Assembly: GCA_949752795.1 (NCBI GenBank)
Contig: OX457058.1
Span: forward strand, 154,514,353 to 154,578,352
DNA: 64,000 bases
From: Hyperoodon ampullatus
Lineage: Eukaryota > Chordata > Mammalia > Artiodactyla > Ziphiidae
Direction of reading: 5' to 3'
Shown piece by piece: positions 1 to 12,392 of this stretch. A program made the translations under genes and the position numbers. The notes under the pieces were generated by a model. That model did no database searches, was not told where the DNA came from, and saw only the letters and a program-made list of their open reading frames with translations. Position 1 is the stretch's first letter; each line of letters begins with the position of its first letter.

Positions 1-425
1 GCACCAACTTACGTTCCCACCAGCAGTGTAGGAGCGTTCCCTTTTCTCCACATCCTCTCCAGTGTTTGTTATTTGTAGACTTTTTAATGATGGCCATTCT
101 GACTGGTGTGAGGTGGTACCTCATTGCAGTTTTGATTTGCATTTCTCTAATGATTAGTGATGTTGAGCATCTTTTCATGTGCTTACTGGCCATCTGTAAG
201 TCTTCTTTGGAGAAATGTCTATTAAGGTCTTCTGCCCATTTTTCAATTGGGTTGTTTGTTTTTTTGTTGTTGAGTTGTATGAGCTGTTTGTATATTTTGG
301 AGATTAAGCCCTTGTCTGTCACATCATTTGCAGATATGTTCTCCCATTCCATAGGTTGTCTTTTCGTTTTTTTTTATGGTTTCCTTCACTGTGCAAAAGC
401 TTGTAAGTTTGATTAGGTCCACAGA
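1..425 (-). mobile_element. L1 fragment, minus strand
   Basis: Antisense L1 3' ORF2-type sequence, recognisable by TGATGGCCATTCTGACTGG, GAGGTGGTACCTCATTGCAG and TCTGCCCATTTTTCAATTGG. It runs off the left edge of the window. Confidence 0.85.
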
Positions 426-830
426 ATATTAACATAGGTTAATTTTGTTGGTTTTATACTTTTAACTTTTTTGTGTCTAAAATTTTTCAAAATTAAAAAA
501 AAATTGAGTAATCCGGGATGTCAGAGGAAAGGTGCTGACTTTTCCAAGGGAAATCAGGAAAGGTTCCAAGAGGAGGTGACAGCTGGGTGTTGAAGGAAGG
601 GTGGGAGTTGGTGGGTTTAACTGGGTGGGCGGAGTTGGGGAAAGGAGATGTAGGGGGTTCAAGGCCAGGGAGTATGTGGCCAGGCTCTGTGCACTTTTCA
701 AATGTTTATCAAGCTGCCCCTCCCCTGCTACTTTACTCATCCTCATCCCTCATTCTAGCTCCTCTATTTGTGGGCTCTGCACATAGTAAATAGGCTCCTG
801 GAAAAAAAAAATCATGTATCACTTTATGAT

Positions 831-1047
831 TTTTTTTTTTTTTTTTTTTTTTTTGTGGTACGCGGGCCTCTCACTGTTGGGGCCTCTCCCGTTGCGGAGT
901 ACAGGCTCCGGACGCGCAGACTCAGCGGCCATGGCTCACGGGCCCAGCCGCTCCGCGGCATGTGGGATCTTCCCGGACCGGGGGCACGAACCCGTGTCCC
1001 CTGCATCGGCAGGCGGACTCTCAACCACTGCGCCACCAGGGAAGCCC
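831..1047 (-). mobile_element. CHR-type SINE
   Basis: Starts with a long T-run (the A-tail reversed) and ends CCACCAGGGAAGCCC. The 10-bp duplication ACTTTATGAT flanks it at 821-830 and 1048-1057. The body contains the tRNA-like B-box region GGTTCGTGCCC in the reverse sense. Confidence 0.93.
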
Positions 1048-1337
1048 ACTTTATGATTTTTTTAAGTCCAGATAATCTAATGTGAGTTGGGGAAGGAATG
1101 AGCCAAATACATAAAATTGAACATTAAAATGGAGAAGTAGCCAGTGATACAGAGAAAACAAAGAATTCTTTAAGGATACTGTGCTCGACCACATGCAAGT
1201 TGAAAACCATCTGAAACTGAGAGTTTTCTGAGAAAATACAAATCATCAGTTTGACCCCAGAAGAACTAGAAAACCCCAACAGACCAATAATCATGGAAGA
1301 AACTGAGTTTTCATAAAACTCCACTCCAAAAAACCCA

Positions 1338-2425
1338 GGTTTAGACAGCTCTTAATTTCTATCAAACCTTCAAGGAAGAGATAATTCCAATGTTATTTAA
1401 ACTGCACCAACTGTGCCAGATCACAGAGAAGGAAAGATTCCAGAGTAGTCTATGAAGCCAGCACAACACTGACAAAAACAGCACACACACAAAAAAGAGA
1501 AAAAGTACTACAAGAAATCTCATTTATGAATATTGGTGCAAAATTCATAAATTACTAGAAACAGATAGACTCACACAACATTATGTTTAAAAAATGAATA
1601 TACCACAAGCAAGTGGGGTTATATTCCAGAGATATAGATTCAATATTAGGAGAACTATTAATATCATTGAACAAACTAACAGTTCAAAAGAGATGAAAAA
1701 TCATATAAGCAGCTCCATAAATGCTAAAAATACTTAAAAGGCATTTGATAAAGTTCAACATATGTCCCTGATTTTAACTCTTACTTAATAGGAATAGATG
1801 GATATTGCTTAACATTTTATGTGTTTGTGTATGTATGTGTATATGTGTGTACAAAGACATACCTACAAGGAAAAAGTGACCACCATTACCTTCATTCTTT
1901 TTTTTTTTTTTTTGCGGTACGCGGGCCTCTCACTGTTGTGGCCTCTCCCATTGCGGAGAGCACAAGCTCTGGACGCGCAGACTCAGCGGCCATGGCTCAT
2001 GGGCTCAGCCACTCCGCGGCTTGTGGGATCTTCCCGGACCAGGGCACGAACCTGCGTCCCCTGCATCGGCAGGCGGACTCTCAACCACTGCGCCACCAGG
2101 GAAGCCCTACCTTCATTCTTTAACACTTCCCTAGAAGTACAAGCCAATACAAAGTTTGAAAATGTGAGTTATAAAAGGAGGCCAGTTTATCAATTTAAAT
2201 TGTAGATGATGAGATTGGCCATCTGGAGAAAAAGAAGAAGATAGTCCACTGAAAAGCTATTAGAAATAATAATGGAATATACTAAGATGACTGCTAATAA
2301 GTATTAAGAACAAAAATGTATAGCTTTCCTGTATATAAACTTTAGCCTCTTTTAAAATATAATGAAAAATGTATTTTTTATATCAGTAAAAGTGCTAAAA
2401 ATAACTAGAAGTGAGTCTAACCCAA
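1338..2425 (+). mobile_element. L1 ORF2 relic, plus strand, interrupted by a SINE
   Basis: In broken frames it encodes reverse-transcriptase stretches such as KEEIIPMLFKL and KAFDKVQH. Stops and frameshifts are frequent. The part after 2107 continues with the C-terminal ORF2 pattern. Confidence 0.75.
1901..2107 (-). mobile_element. CHR-type SINE inserted in an L1
   Basis: Same body as the other CHR copies. A perfect 14-bp duplication TACCTTCATTCTTT lies at 1887-1900 and 2108-2121. It interrupts an older plus-strand L1 ORF2 relic. Confidence 0.93.
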
Positions 2426-2654
2426 GGGGGCAAGAACAGCTCTCATTACTGCTGCTCACTCCTGGTTCCCAACACTTACTTAGAACAGGGCTTCACACAT
2501 AATTATAGATATTTGTCGAGTGATGGAACTGCCTCACAGATCAATGAAACAGAAAAGTATATCTAGACAAAGACCCAAGCACATTTACTATGTGGTGATA
2601 ATAATAGTAATCACCAACATATAGTAATTCCCATGTGCCAGGCACTGTTCTGTG

Positions 2655-3170
2655 GCCCTCACCTGTAGCCTAATATGTGATCTATCGTGGAGAATATTCT
2701 GTGTGCCCTTGAGAAGAACGTGTATTCTGCTGCTGTTGGGTGGAGCGTTCTGTATATGTCCATTGGGTCCAGTTGGTCTATAGTGTTGAATATATCCAAG
2801 TCCTCTGTTTCCTTATTTATCTTCTGTCTGGTTGTTCTACCCATTATTGAAAGAGGTTTATTGAAATCTCCCACTATTATTGTGTTACTCTTCCTCCCTT
2901 CCATTCGGTCAATGCTTTCTTCATATATTTGGGTGCTCTGCTGTTAGGTGCATATATATTAATAATTGTTATTTCTTCCTGGGGAATTAACTTTTTATCC
3001 TTATATAATATCCTTCTTTGTCTCCTGTGGCAGCTTTTGACCTAAAGTCTGTTTTATCTGATATAAGTGTGGCCACCCCTGGTCTCTTTTGTTTACCATT
3101 TGCATGGAATATCTCTTCCGTCCTTCCACTTATAGCCTGTGTGTGTCTTTACAGCGAAGGTGAGTCTCAT
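2655..3170 (-). pseudogene. L1 ORF2 endonuclease-domain fragment
   Basis: The minus strand encodes IINIYAPNS, then IIVGDFNKPLS, AEYTFFSRAH and STIDHILGYR, the catalytic-core motifs of the L1 apurinic endonuclease. Stop codons break the frame. It is a dead retroelement fragment, not a host gene. Confidence 0.88.
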
Positions 3171-3810
3171 AGTTTCATCTTTCTACATCCTTTTTCTGAA
3201 ATAAGTCATTGAATTCTCATAATAACCCTAAGCAGACGGTGCTACTGTTGTCCTCATTTCTTCCCAAAGTTAGAAATATTTATTGATTTAGAATGAGAAA
3301 TGAAATTATATCAAATAATGTGTCACAAAGCTGACAAGTACCACAAATATCCTAAAATCCATAGAAATAATATAATATTTTTCTTAGTGAACTGCCAGAA
3401 AATCCCCACAATACTTTGTTTCCCTATATTTTCCCCTACATAATTCGGTTAACCCCATTTTTAGACAAGGAGACTGAGGCACAGGAAGGTTAGGTAACTT
3501 CTCCTAGATCCAATGAAGTTGGCATTTGACTCAGCACTTGACTCTTTGTTATCTATCCTAATACATAGTTAAACTGAGATTTTGAATGTAGAGGGGTGAT
3601 GGACAGAAAATGAATTATTCAAACATGACTTTGAGATAATTAGCCCCTTGGAGAAAGAAATAAAGCTGGCCTACCACACTTGTAACACCAAAATGCATTC
3701 TAGAAAGAAAATTAAAAAGAAGCAAAGATTAAAAAGAAAAAAAATCCTAATACTAGTGGAAAACATGGGCAAATAATTTTAGGATCCTCTAGTAGGAAAT
3801 ACTTTTTTTA

Positions 3811-4131
3811 AAAAATAAATTTATTTTGTTTTATTTATTTATTTTTGGCTGTGTTGGGTCTTCGTTGCTGCCCACGGGCTTTCTCTAGTTGCGGCGAGCG
3901 GGGGCCACTCTTCATTGTGGTGCACGGGCTCCTCACTGCAGTTGCTTCTCTTGTTACAGAGCACGGGCTCTAGGCACGTGGGCTTCAGTAGTTGTGGCAC
4001 GTGGGCTCAGTAGTTGTGGCACACAGTCTTAGTTGCTCTGTAGCATGTGGGATCTTCTTGGACCGGGGTCGAACCTGTGTCTCTTGCATTGGCAGGCGGA
4101 TTCTTAACCACTGCGCCACCAGGGAAGCCCC
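3811..4131 (-). mobile_element. Longer, older CHR-related SINE
   Basis: Carries the extended middle part GGCTGTGTTGGGTCTTCGTT, absent from the short CHR copies, and ends CACCAGGGAAGCCCC. Imperfect duplication around AGGAAATACTTTT / AGGGAATACTTTT. It is more diverged than the short copies, so probably an earlier insertion. Confidence 0.85.
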
Positions 4132-4379
4132 AGGGAATACTTTTGACTATAGAAAAATCTGAAATTTCTGTAAGCAAAAGATGCCATAAATAAAGTTCAA
4201 AAAAGAGACAAATGACCATTTGTAATACATGTAAAAGTTAATTGCCTTAATTTAGAAAAACCTCTTAAAAATCAGTAAGATAAATTAGAAAGAATATAGT
4301 TCACAGAAACATAAATGCAAAGGCCAGTCAATCAATAAACATGAAAATAATGCCTGCCCTTTCTGGTATTTAAAGAATT

Positions 4380-5045
4380 ACACATTGAAACAAGATGCCA
4401 TTTTCAACTTGCATATTGGCAGTTTAAAAATTTGATAATTCACAGTGTTGTCAAGGGTGGGGAGGGTAACAGGCACTCTTCACGCGTGGCTGGGCAGCAT
4501 AAACTGGTCCATCCTCTTTGGAGGACAATTTGGCAATATCAGAATTTTAGATCCACCTAACTTTTGACTCCTTACGCCTAGGGGTTTATCCTACAGCTAA
4601 CCTCACACTTATGCACAAAGATGTATAATCAAAGCTGTTTACTGCAGCTTTCTTTGTGCAGCAAAAATGTAGAAACAATCTAAACATCCACCAACAAGGA
4701 TAGATTCATGTGAATCATGGTGCATCCTTCAGTGGAACATTATGAGCTGCTACAGGAATGAAGGATCTGTCTCTTGGTATGCAGAGATGTGTGATGTATA
4801 CTAACAAAGAAACAACGATAGAGTACCGGGAATGTGGTCCTGGTTGGGTTTAAAATAAAGATGCAGGCATAGATATATATTTGTCAATATTTATGGAAAA
4901 ATCCTTGAAGAAAACAAACAGGAAACTTAACAATGTTTATGTTTGGGAGTGGAACAGAGGTCTGGAATAGCAGGGAGACTTTTCATTCTGCATTATTTTG
5001 AATGGTTTGATTTGTCCCACCGTACATATGTTATTTTCAGAATTC
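4380..5045 (+). mobile_element. L1-type 3' region relic
   Basis: Contains GGACAATTTGGCAATATC, CATCCACCAACAAGGATAGA and the ATAAAGATGCA region typical of old mammalian L1/HAL1 3' ends. Diverged and incomplete. Confidence 0.6.
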
Positions 5046-5059
5046 AAAAAGTGAATTTA

Positions 5060-5265
5060 GGGCTTCCCTGGTGGCGCAGTGGTTGAGAGTCCGCCTGCCG
5101 ATGCAGGGGACACGGGTTCGTGCCCCGGTCCGGGAAGATCCCACATGTCGTGGAGCAGCTGGGCCCGTGAGCCATGGCCGCTGAGCCTGCGCGTCCGGAG
5201 CCAGTGCTCCGCAACGGGAGAGGCCACAACAGTGAGAGGCCCGTGTACGGCAAAAAAAAAAAAAA
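5060..5265 (+). mobile_element. CHR-type SINE
   Basis: Begins GGGCTTCCCTGGTGGCGCAG and ends in an A-run. Duplication AAAAAGTGAATTTA on both sides. Confidence 0.93.
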
Positions 5266-7504
5266 AAAAGTGAATTTAAGGAAAACTATTTATACAGGGA
5301 GAATACTACTTAAAATGCCTCCCTGAACTTTCTTTTTAAATTCACTTCTCAGTGGGTTCACCTCTCCTTACATTCATAATTTTACACCTGGAAGGGCCCA
5401 AGAGGTCATCTCCAATCTGCATTTTGTCCAAGAGGAAAATGAGACCCAGAGAAGTTTTCAGGGGCTGCCCAGGGCCCCTGACTAGTCTGCTGCAGAGACT
5501 GGGCTCCTATGATGCTGCTTTTAGGGGAGGGACTGATGACCCCCTCATGCGTATGATCAAAGTTTCATCCTTGGACCTGTAGACCCTTTCCCAGCACATA
5601 GTGCAGCGAGTCCTAGTTCATTTGCACTCACGTGGGGAACCTGTTAAAATGCATGTTCCCAGGCACCTTCCTGGAGATGGGCTAGGATAGGGCCCTTAAA
5701 CCTGCAGTTTAGCAAGACCTCCACCCCAAGATGATCCTGGTCTTACTTGAAGTCACCTGATGGTTATGGGTCCCTCTGATCTCCCCAGCTCAGCCGGGCA
5801 GGCAGTGTCTGTGTATCTAGCTGAAGCCTCCACCGCACTGAGGGAAAGTGGGGTTGCTCTAGCTCGCCAGGGGGAAGTAGCAGAGCGGACCTAGGTGCCG
5901 GGACTCCAGTGCAGTGTTCCGCCCATGGTCCTCCTCCCTTTGGGGCCTTGCCCATCTGCGATGAAGGATGGCTCCCTGGCTCAGCCACCCCAGGGCTGGG
6001 CAGCTGGATGTGGAGGTGGGGGGCAGACTGGGGGTCATGGCTGCATCCGGGGTGTCCCTCACCCCATCAGAGCGCCCCTGAGTCAGGCCTTGTGGGAACA
6101 TGCTGACAAGCGTGTTGGACCTGGGAGGGGCCTGGCCTGCTTGGGCTGGGGGAGGAGCCACAGGGAGGCTCAGGGAGGACCGGAATCCACGCCCACCTGC
6201 CCTGAGAGCGCTTCTTTGTCCCTGTGCCACAGAGCCTTGGAGGACCCATCTTTGTGGGCAGGAATTAAGCAGGGATGCAGCCGGGACGCCTGGAAGCACC
6301 TGAGGACTGATTAAGAGGAGGGAGGGCCAGTGACAGCCCATCTCCTGAGTCCCCCGCCTCACCTGCTGCTCCAGGTAGGTGCTCTTGCCGTCCTCCTACC
6401 CAGCAGGGCTAAGCCCCGACCACCAGCTCCTTCCTCAAGCCCGTGGCCCGTGGCTGTCTAGTCAACGCTTGAGCAAAGGCCCTCCCCAGCCCTCCTAAAT
6501 CCGTAGCCTAACAGGAGAGGCCAGGAAGGACACTGTCCCAGGTGACCCTGGCTCCTGAGACCTGGGAAAGGGGCCAAAGGCTCTCTGGCTCTGATTAGGA
6601 TGCCCCCAGCCCGAGCTGCTAGCTGAGTCCCAAGTGGCTCCTGCCCAGCTGACTCCAGTTTGGGAACGGGCCTAGTCCCAGCCTGACAAGGCTCTTCTGA
6701 GAGTTCCCTGCCTCTTAACAATTTTTCCTTGGGAAAAGGTTAAGACAGATGGTATCTTCATAGACTGTTGGAGCTGGAAGGACTCAGTGATATGTTCCAA
6801 CCTCAATTTCTTTTAACTTCTCAAGCATTACTTATATGAATAGTGCAGTTTAAAATGGTGTAGGCGAACATCTCAGAGGAATCAAGCGTAATCTCGTTAA
6901 ACAGCACAGGAAGCCCTGGGTCTCAGGGCCCTTCCTGGGTGCAGCTGCCTCCTCCCCACACGGCCTCAGCCACCCTGAGCCCCTGCTCCCTCCCTCTCCT
7001 TCCGTCTACCTGGTGACTCCCAGAAACTCATCCTCCTTTGCGAAAGGGACGCTGGTGGTGATCAGACCTCCAAAGCTAGAAGGTATTAAAGCCAGGTTAG
7101 CATCACAGTGAGGCTTTCTCTCCTATTTAAGTAAATAAGTGAATACATAAAACCAGGAAAGGATTGGATAGTCAAGGGAGGCTATAACTGTGATAAGGTT
7201 TCTTTGTCTAAGAGTCTCTAGAATTTCTTTTCCATGAAAGAAGTTATCCTGTATGGGCTCTTGGCCAAGAACATTGTGATTGTTGCTATTATCAATGAAA
7301 GTGATCTTAGCTATAGTTCTTTTCTGTTCAGATCAAAGTGCTTGATGTTCACATCTCCCTTATACTTTCCCGGTCTGGCCTTGTGAGAGCCCTCCAAGGC
7401 AAGGAGTCTAAACCGCAGGCAGTGTTTCACTTCTCTTCCTTTGGCCCTAACCACTGCCCAGACCATGCTGGACCCTTGTTCCCCCAATCCAGATCACTGC
7501 GAGA

Positions 7505-7710
7505 GGCAGCATCAAATAATGGTACAGAAGGCAGGCTTGGGAGCCAGGTGAGTTCAGCTCCCAGCTCCACCACCTACTAGCCTTGTAATTTCTCTACACA
7601 TCAGTCTTCTCATCTGTAAAATGGGAATAACAACGTACGCTAGGGTTACTATGAAGAGAAAAGTTGATATCTATAAAGCACTTGAAACAACTCTAGCACT
7701 CAGTAAGTGA
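7505..7710 (+). repeat. MIR SINE
   Basis: GCTTGGGAGCCAGGTGAGTTC, CTCCACCACCTACTAG and TCATCTGTAAAATGGGAATA, in MIR order. Confidence 0.8.
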
Positions 7711-8344
7711 GTGCCTAACACGTTAGCTCGGATCATTACGAAAGCCTATTCTCTCCCAACCATGCTTTGCTGCCTGATTCACGTCCCTAAACCACCTAAA
7801 CCATCTCACTCCCCTGCTCTAAAATCATCCATGGCTCCCCATTGCCTATTTAGTGACTGTGCTGAATGTTTGCTGAGAGAGAGAGTTTCTACCCTCAAGG
7901 TAGGTTAACTGCGTTCCTCGGCTGGGAACCCACAGCTGGGGTTTTGATCCAAGCTCTTTGGCCTCCCCACTGGTGGGGAGCTAGATCTGTTGGGCGCTAG
8001 ATCTGTACACAGGGCTAGGTTTGGTTTCCCTGCATCTGCTGGGGCCACAAAGGCAGGGAGCCCTCTTTTGGACTCCAGCTCTCATGGCGCACACCGGAGT
8101 GAGGAGAGGACGCCTGGCCACAGGCCAGAACAGGCAGTGTTCACACACTGATGAGCTCAGGCCAGGTGGCAGATGTGACATCATTGTCCTCGTTCATCAT
8201 TGGGATGTGGCCAAAACTTCAGCTTCCATAGCTCAGGTGGGAAGCCCGAGGCCAGCAGAGACCACCCATGATGTGGCACCTTGGACAGAGAACTCAGCAA
8301 GCTCGGCTCCGCGCCTCTCAGCTGCTTCTCTGGCAGAAGAGAGG

Positions 8345-8540
8345 CCGTGTGCCATGGAGGAGCAAGCACTGGGTTGGAGGACGATAGATCCATGTTCAAA
8401 ACCGGGCTCCTCATCTGATGGGAAGAACTTGGCCTTATTGATTAGCTTCTCTGAGCCTCTATTTTCCCATCTGTAGCATGGGAGGATAATACCCACTCCC
8501 TAGGGTTGATGGGAGGTCAGAATGGAACAAAATGCCTGGA
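8345..8540 (+). repeat. MIR SINE
   Basis: TGGGTTGGAGGACGATAG, TTCTCTGAGCCTCTATTTTC and CCATCTGTAGCATGGGAG, in MIR order. Confidence 0.7.
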
Positions 8541-9304
8541 GCCCCTGTATAGTGCATGCAGTGGTGGAAGCTCGTTAATGTGCAGTTATTCTGATGAGTC
8601 CATCAGAGCTGTTCTTCCAGGCTACCGAGTGGGGTTGCCTCAGTCCTGCAAGCTTCTTGCTTCCCTTAACTGAAATTTTCCTCGACTGGCCCCCACTCCA
8701 AGATGAAGGGAAGTGGTGGCGTTTTGGGTAGCATAAGGAAGAAGGAACAGTCCAAATCTTCTCAGACTCCTGGCAAGGGTGAGAGGTGCAGCAGGGAAGA
8801 AGCAGAATTCTGTCTGATTTTCTCAGAGATTTTTCCACTCAGGCACTGCCAAGCTTAGGAAGCCAGGAGCGAAGTGACAGGGAGGAAACAAACCAGACTG
8901 TGCTGGTTCATGCAGGGTGGTATTTTTCTCTTGATTCATTCCACACATGAATGGATTTTTTGGGGTTCCAGGCACTATGCTGGGCACTGGAACATTCAGC
9001 AACAAGTAAAACAGACGTGGACCCTACCCTCAAGAGGCCTTCATTCTAACGAGGGTGGGGCAGACAATAAACAGCATAAACCACGGATGAAGTATGTTAG
9101 AAGGCAGTGAATGTGATGGGAAAACAAAGAAGGAAAGGGGGATGGGGAGCACCGGGGAAATTGAGTTATTAGATAAGGTCATCAGGATAGGCCTCACCAA
9201 AAAGGTGACATTTGAGACACCAGTTGTCTCCTCCCCTGGGGAACCCCTGAGAAGTCTGTGGACTCAGAATCAGGGCCAGGTGCCTTTCGGGAGCTCCTAG
9301 CAGA

Positions 9305-9660
9305 GGAGCAAAATCTAGACTCCCTTCCAGTCTCAGCCCAGGTGATGTCATGCTCTTCCTCCAGAACCTTCAATAGCTCCCTACTGCCTGCACAATTAAG
9401 TGCAAATCATTCAGCCTGAAATTCAGGACCTCATGGTCCCCAACCTGCCTGTTATCTTACAAGATTCTTCTCACCCCACTTCTGCAGCCAAGCCAGTCTA
9501 CCTGCTATTTCTGGAATATTCCATGCTATGCTTCCCTTCTCCACTCATTTGTCCCCTCTGCTTGAACTGCCCCTGCCCCCACTGGTTTCTGCCAGCCTAG
9601 AAATCCCACCTGCCTTTCTCTGAAGCCTCCCCTGGCCCCTGAGGCTGTGGTCTTTCAGCC
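9305..9660 (+). mobile_element. L2 fragment
   Basis: Contains CTTCAATAGCTCCCTACTGC and the later CTGCTTGAACTGCCCCTGCC, matching L2 order. Confidence 0.6.
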
Positions 9661-11335
9661 CCATCACCTTGGCTTGTACCTTACTCCTTGCGTGGCCCTT
9701 ACGCTGCCTTGGGTGTGGGCATTGGTTTAACTGTCTGATCTCCCACCTGACAGGCAGAGCCCAGCAGATATAGGGCTGAGTGAACATTGGCTGAGTTGAG
9801 TGTGCCCAGGCTCAAAGGCCCCCAGCAACACTGAGACAAGCTGAGAGAGCCTTTGCCTACTCAGACGAAGAAGGCAGAAATGGGAGGTCAGCAGGAAAGG
9901 AGAGAAGGAACTAAAATGTAGGTAAAATTTGATGGAGAAGCTAGTGAAGGAACGGGAGAGAGAACTCCCCACCATATTTTTCCCAAGACAGGCAGACTGT
10001 CAAAGACACAAGGTTAGGTCCCTCTTCTTCCCCAGAAGAAGGTCTGTCTTCTCTCCTGAGCATCCGAGGCCAGTGCTTCCTGGTTTCTAACTAGAATGCC
10101 TCTTGCTGCGGCTGGAGCTCATTTCCTCTGGCTCCACCCTCTGGATTCAGGTCACCGTTTGAGTACTCACTTAGCATGGCTCAGAGTGGCTTTCCTTACC
10201 CGTCACCCAAGGGGCAGGAGCAAGGTTGTAAGGAGGCTGGCCCCTGGCCTGGGGGCTTGTGCTCTAGTTGAGGAGGTCAGGGACCCCTAGAGCCACACAG
10301 AGACTGCCTGGGGGCCACGCTAAGTCATGGAGGTTGTGCCAGCCAGTTACCGCTCAGCCTGTCTTCAGGGCTAAACTTCATCACAAACAAGTCTGTACAT
10401 AGAGGGCCGCACCCCTGCAGCACTGGGAGTCTCAGGCCCCTGTGTCCCCACTTCGGCCCCGGCCAAGTGAAGCCATGTGAGGCAGACCTGCAGCCTCTGC
10501 CATCTGGCTCCCACCCTTCGCTGGAGCAGCTGCACTCAGAGAGAGAGCACCCTCCCTCTGCCTCTCTCCAGCTCCTGCCCAAGGCAGCCAGCGGGGTGTC
10601 CCTCCCTAGTCTGCTGCCCCGAGGGAGGGGTGGTGCTTTTCCAGCGGGAAAGCCTGGACACAATCTGAGCCCACCGCCCTCTCTGCGGGGATGCACACGT
10701 GGTCTCCTCCTGGAATGTCCTGCCCTGGCCTCCACACCACAGCTCCTCTTCAGGTCAGGATCCCTATAGATGCTCGAGGTTGGGAATGAGGCTGCAGATT
10801 GGGCTCAGATCTCCCTTCAGTGACAATAGTTCCCATCTTGGGATTGTTGTGAGGATTGAAAGAGCTCATGCTTGCAGAGTCTTAGCACAGTGCTTGGCAG
10901 TAAGCCTTCAATTAATGTAGCTACTGCTGTTCTTCCCTTAAGAGCTGCCTTGGCTGACACCTCCCCCAGGCAGCCTTTCCAGATTGCCCCAGGCTCAGTC
11001 AAGGACCCTTCCTCAACGCTCCCAGCAGCATCCCTTCAGCAGGCCTCCTGAGTCCACTTACAGACGTGTCGTGGTTTCTTTGGGGGTCTGTGTACCCACC
11101 AGAATCTTGTGCCTAGACTGTAAGTGCCTTGAGTGCAGGGAACAGAGCCCATTATTTTGCTGAATAAATGATTTCCTGAGTGACAGGTGGGTAACTGTGA
11201 GAGACAGACTGTGAGAATAGGATTAAGCCTGCCAGCCCTGACTTTTCCAGGGCCTGCCCTAAAAGGGCTGGAAGCCTGCTGCAAGGCCTACGGAAGGGGG
11301 AAGAGGAACCCCATCCCCTGTTGTATGGTCTAACG

Positions 11336-11521
11336 CAGTGATTCTCAAGACGAGGTCCCAGGTCCAGCAGTGTCGGCATCACCCAAGAATTTATTCGAGA
11401 CGCAAATTCTCAGGCTCCACCCCAGACCTAGTGCATCAGACACTCTGGAGTGGGGCCCAACCATCTGCGGTGTACCAAGCCCTCCAGGTCATGCTGATGT
11501 ACCAAAGTTTGAGAACCACTG
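11336..11521. mobile_element. MER5-like hAT-Charlie element
   Basis: Ends CAGTGATTCTCAA and TTTGAGAACCACTG are inverted repeats. Flanks GTCTAACG and CTCTAATG are a decayed 8-bp duplication (6 of 8). The internal GGCATCACC and CTCAGGCTCCACCCCAGAC are typical of MER5A. Confidence 0.8.
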
Positions 11522-11899
11522 CTCTAATGTTTCAAAGTAACTCAGATTCACCGGAGGGGGTCTCTCTCTCTCAGGGGCCTCTGTTCTGCTGAAGGCTTCC
11601 AAGAAGGCTGTCAGGCTAGGCCCCCAGAATATGGCTCCTGCTAGACCCACATCCTGACCTTGAAACCCTTATGCTGACAGGACAGGTGCAATGGAGGACA
11701 CTCTCCCCACGGACCTCCCCTTTCCAGGTGGCTCTAGACCAGACAGGGTGCTGCTCCAACCTAGCCTTGATGCTAGTGCCTCTCCACGACCACTGGCCTG
11801 CATCCTCTGGAGGCCAGCCTCTACAGCAGGGGCCCCAGGGCAGACTTCTGGAATGTTAGGGCTGAGCGAGACCCTAGAGATAGATCGTTGGCTGTATAC

Positions 11900-12140
11900 A
11901 CATCTGCTCGCAAACACACCAAAACACACATACACACATACATAAATGCACACACATAACTCAACTACACATATATGAACACATAAACACGCATGCACCC
12001 CAAAATGCACACAAGCACCCAAAATTCAAATTATAGTCATAAACATTTTCCCAAGCACATCCAAATACCCCCCAAAACATACACAGATACACACACATTC
12101 AAAACCCATTGATACACACACCTCAAAATACACAAACACA
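11900..12140 (+). repeat. CA-rich low-complexity tract
   Basis: Irregular CACA/CATA/CAAA runs over about 240 bp, the likely remains of a degenerating (CA)n microsatellite. A CHR SINE inserted at its right side. Confidence 0.85.
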
Positions 12141-12332
12141 GGGCTTCCCTGGTGGCGCAGCGGTTGAGAGTCCGCCTGCCGATGCAGGGGACACGGGTTC
12201 GTGCCCCGGTCTGGGAAGATCCCACATGCCGTGGAGCGGCTGGGCCCGTGAGCCATGGCCGCTGAGCCTGCGCGTCCAGAGCCTGTGCTCCGCAATGGGA
12301 GAGACCACAACAGTGAGAGGCCCACATACCGC

Positions 12333-12360
<28 letters not shown>
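12141..12360 (+). mobile_element. CHR-type SINE in a CA-rich tract
   Basis: Begins GGGCTTCCCTGGTGGCGCAG and ends in about 27 A. The duplication ATACACAAACACA is present before and after it. Confidence 0.92.
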
Positions 12361-12364
<4 letters not shown>

Positions 12365-12392
12365 CAAACACAAATGCATAGACCTATTGTAT

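Larger units (their letters stand above)
5270..11335. other. Mostly single-copy flank or 5'-UTR intron, no gene recognised
   Basis: GC-moderate sequence with short shadow reading frames only. It holds two MIRs, an L2 fragment near 9305-9660 and a MER5-like scrap near 5590-5745. I find no exon with recognisable protein homology and no CpG-island promoter. Confidence 0.6.

Noticed and set aside
768..1085. Family of similar 60-145-residue reading frames repeated at 768-1085, 1819-2205, 5044-5273, 12026-12396, 23701-24328, 27749-28294, 29126-29464, 52608-53024, 53525-53966 and 58993-59491
   Set aside because: They share the same peptide patterns on both strands because they are all read out of CHR SINE copies. 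They are not a gene family.
5060..5140. tRNA-like sequence within the SINEs
   Set aside because: The A and B box resemblance comes from the tRNA ancestry of CHR SINEs. There is no complete cloverleaf and the copies are flanked by target duplications.
5859..6362. Overlapping frames of 139-167 codons in GC-rich sequence
   Set aside because: Several frames on both strands are open at once, which reflects GC content. No splice sites or homology support an exon.
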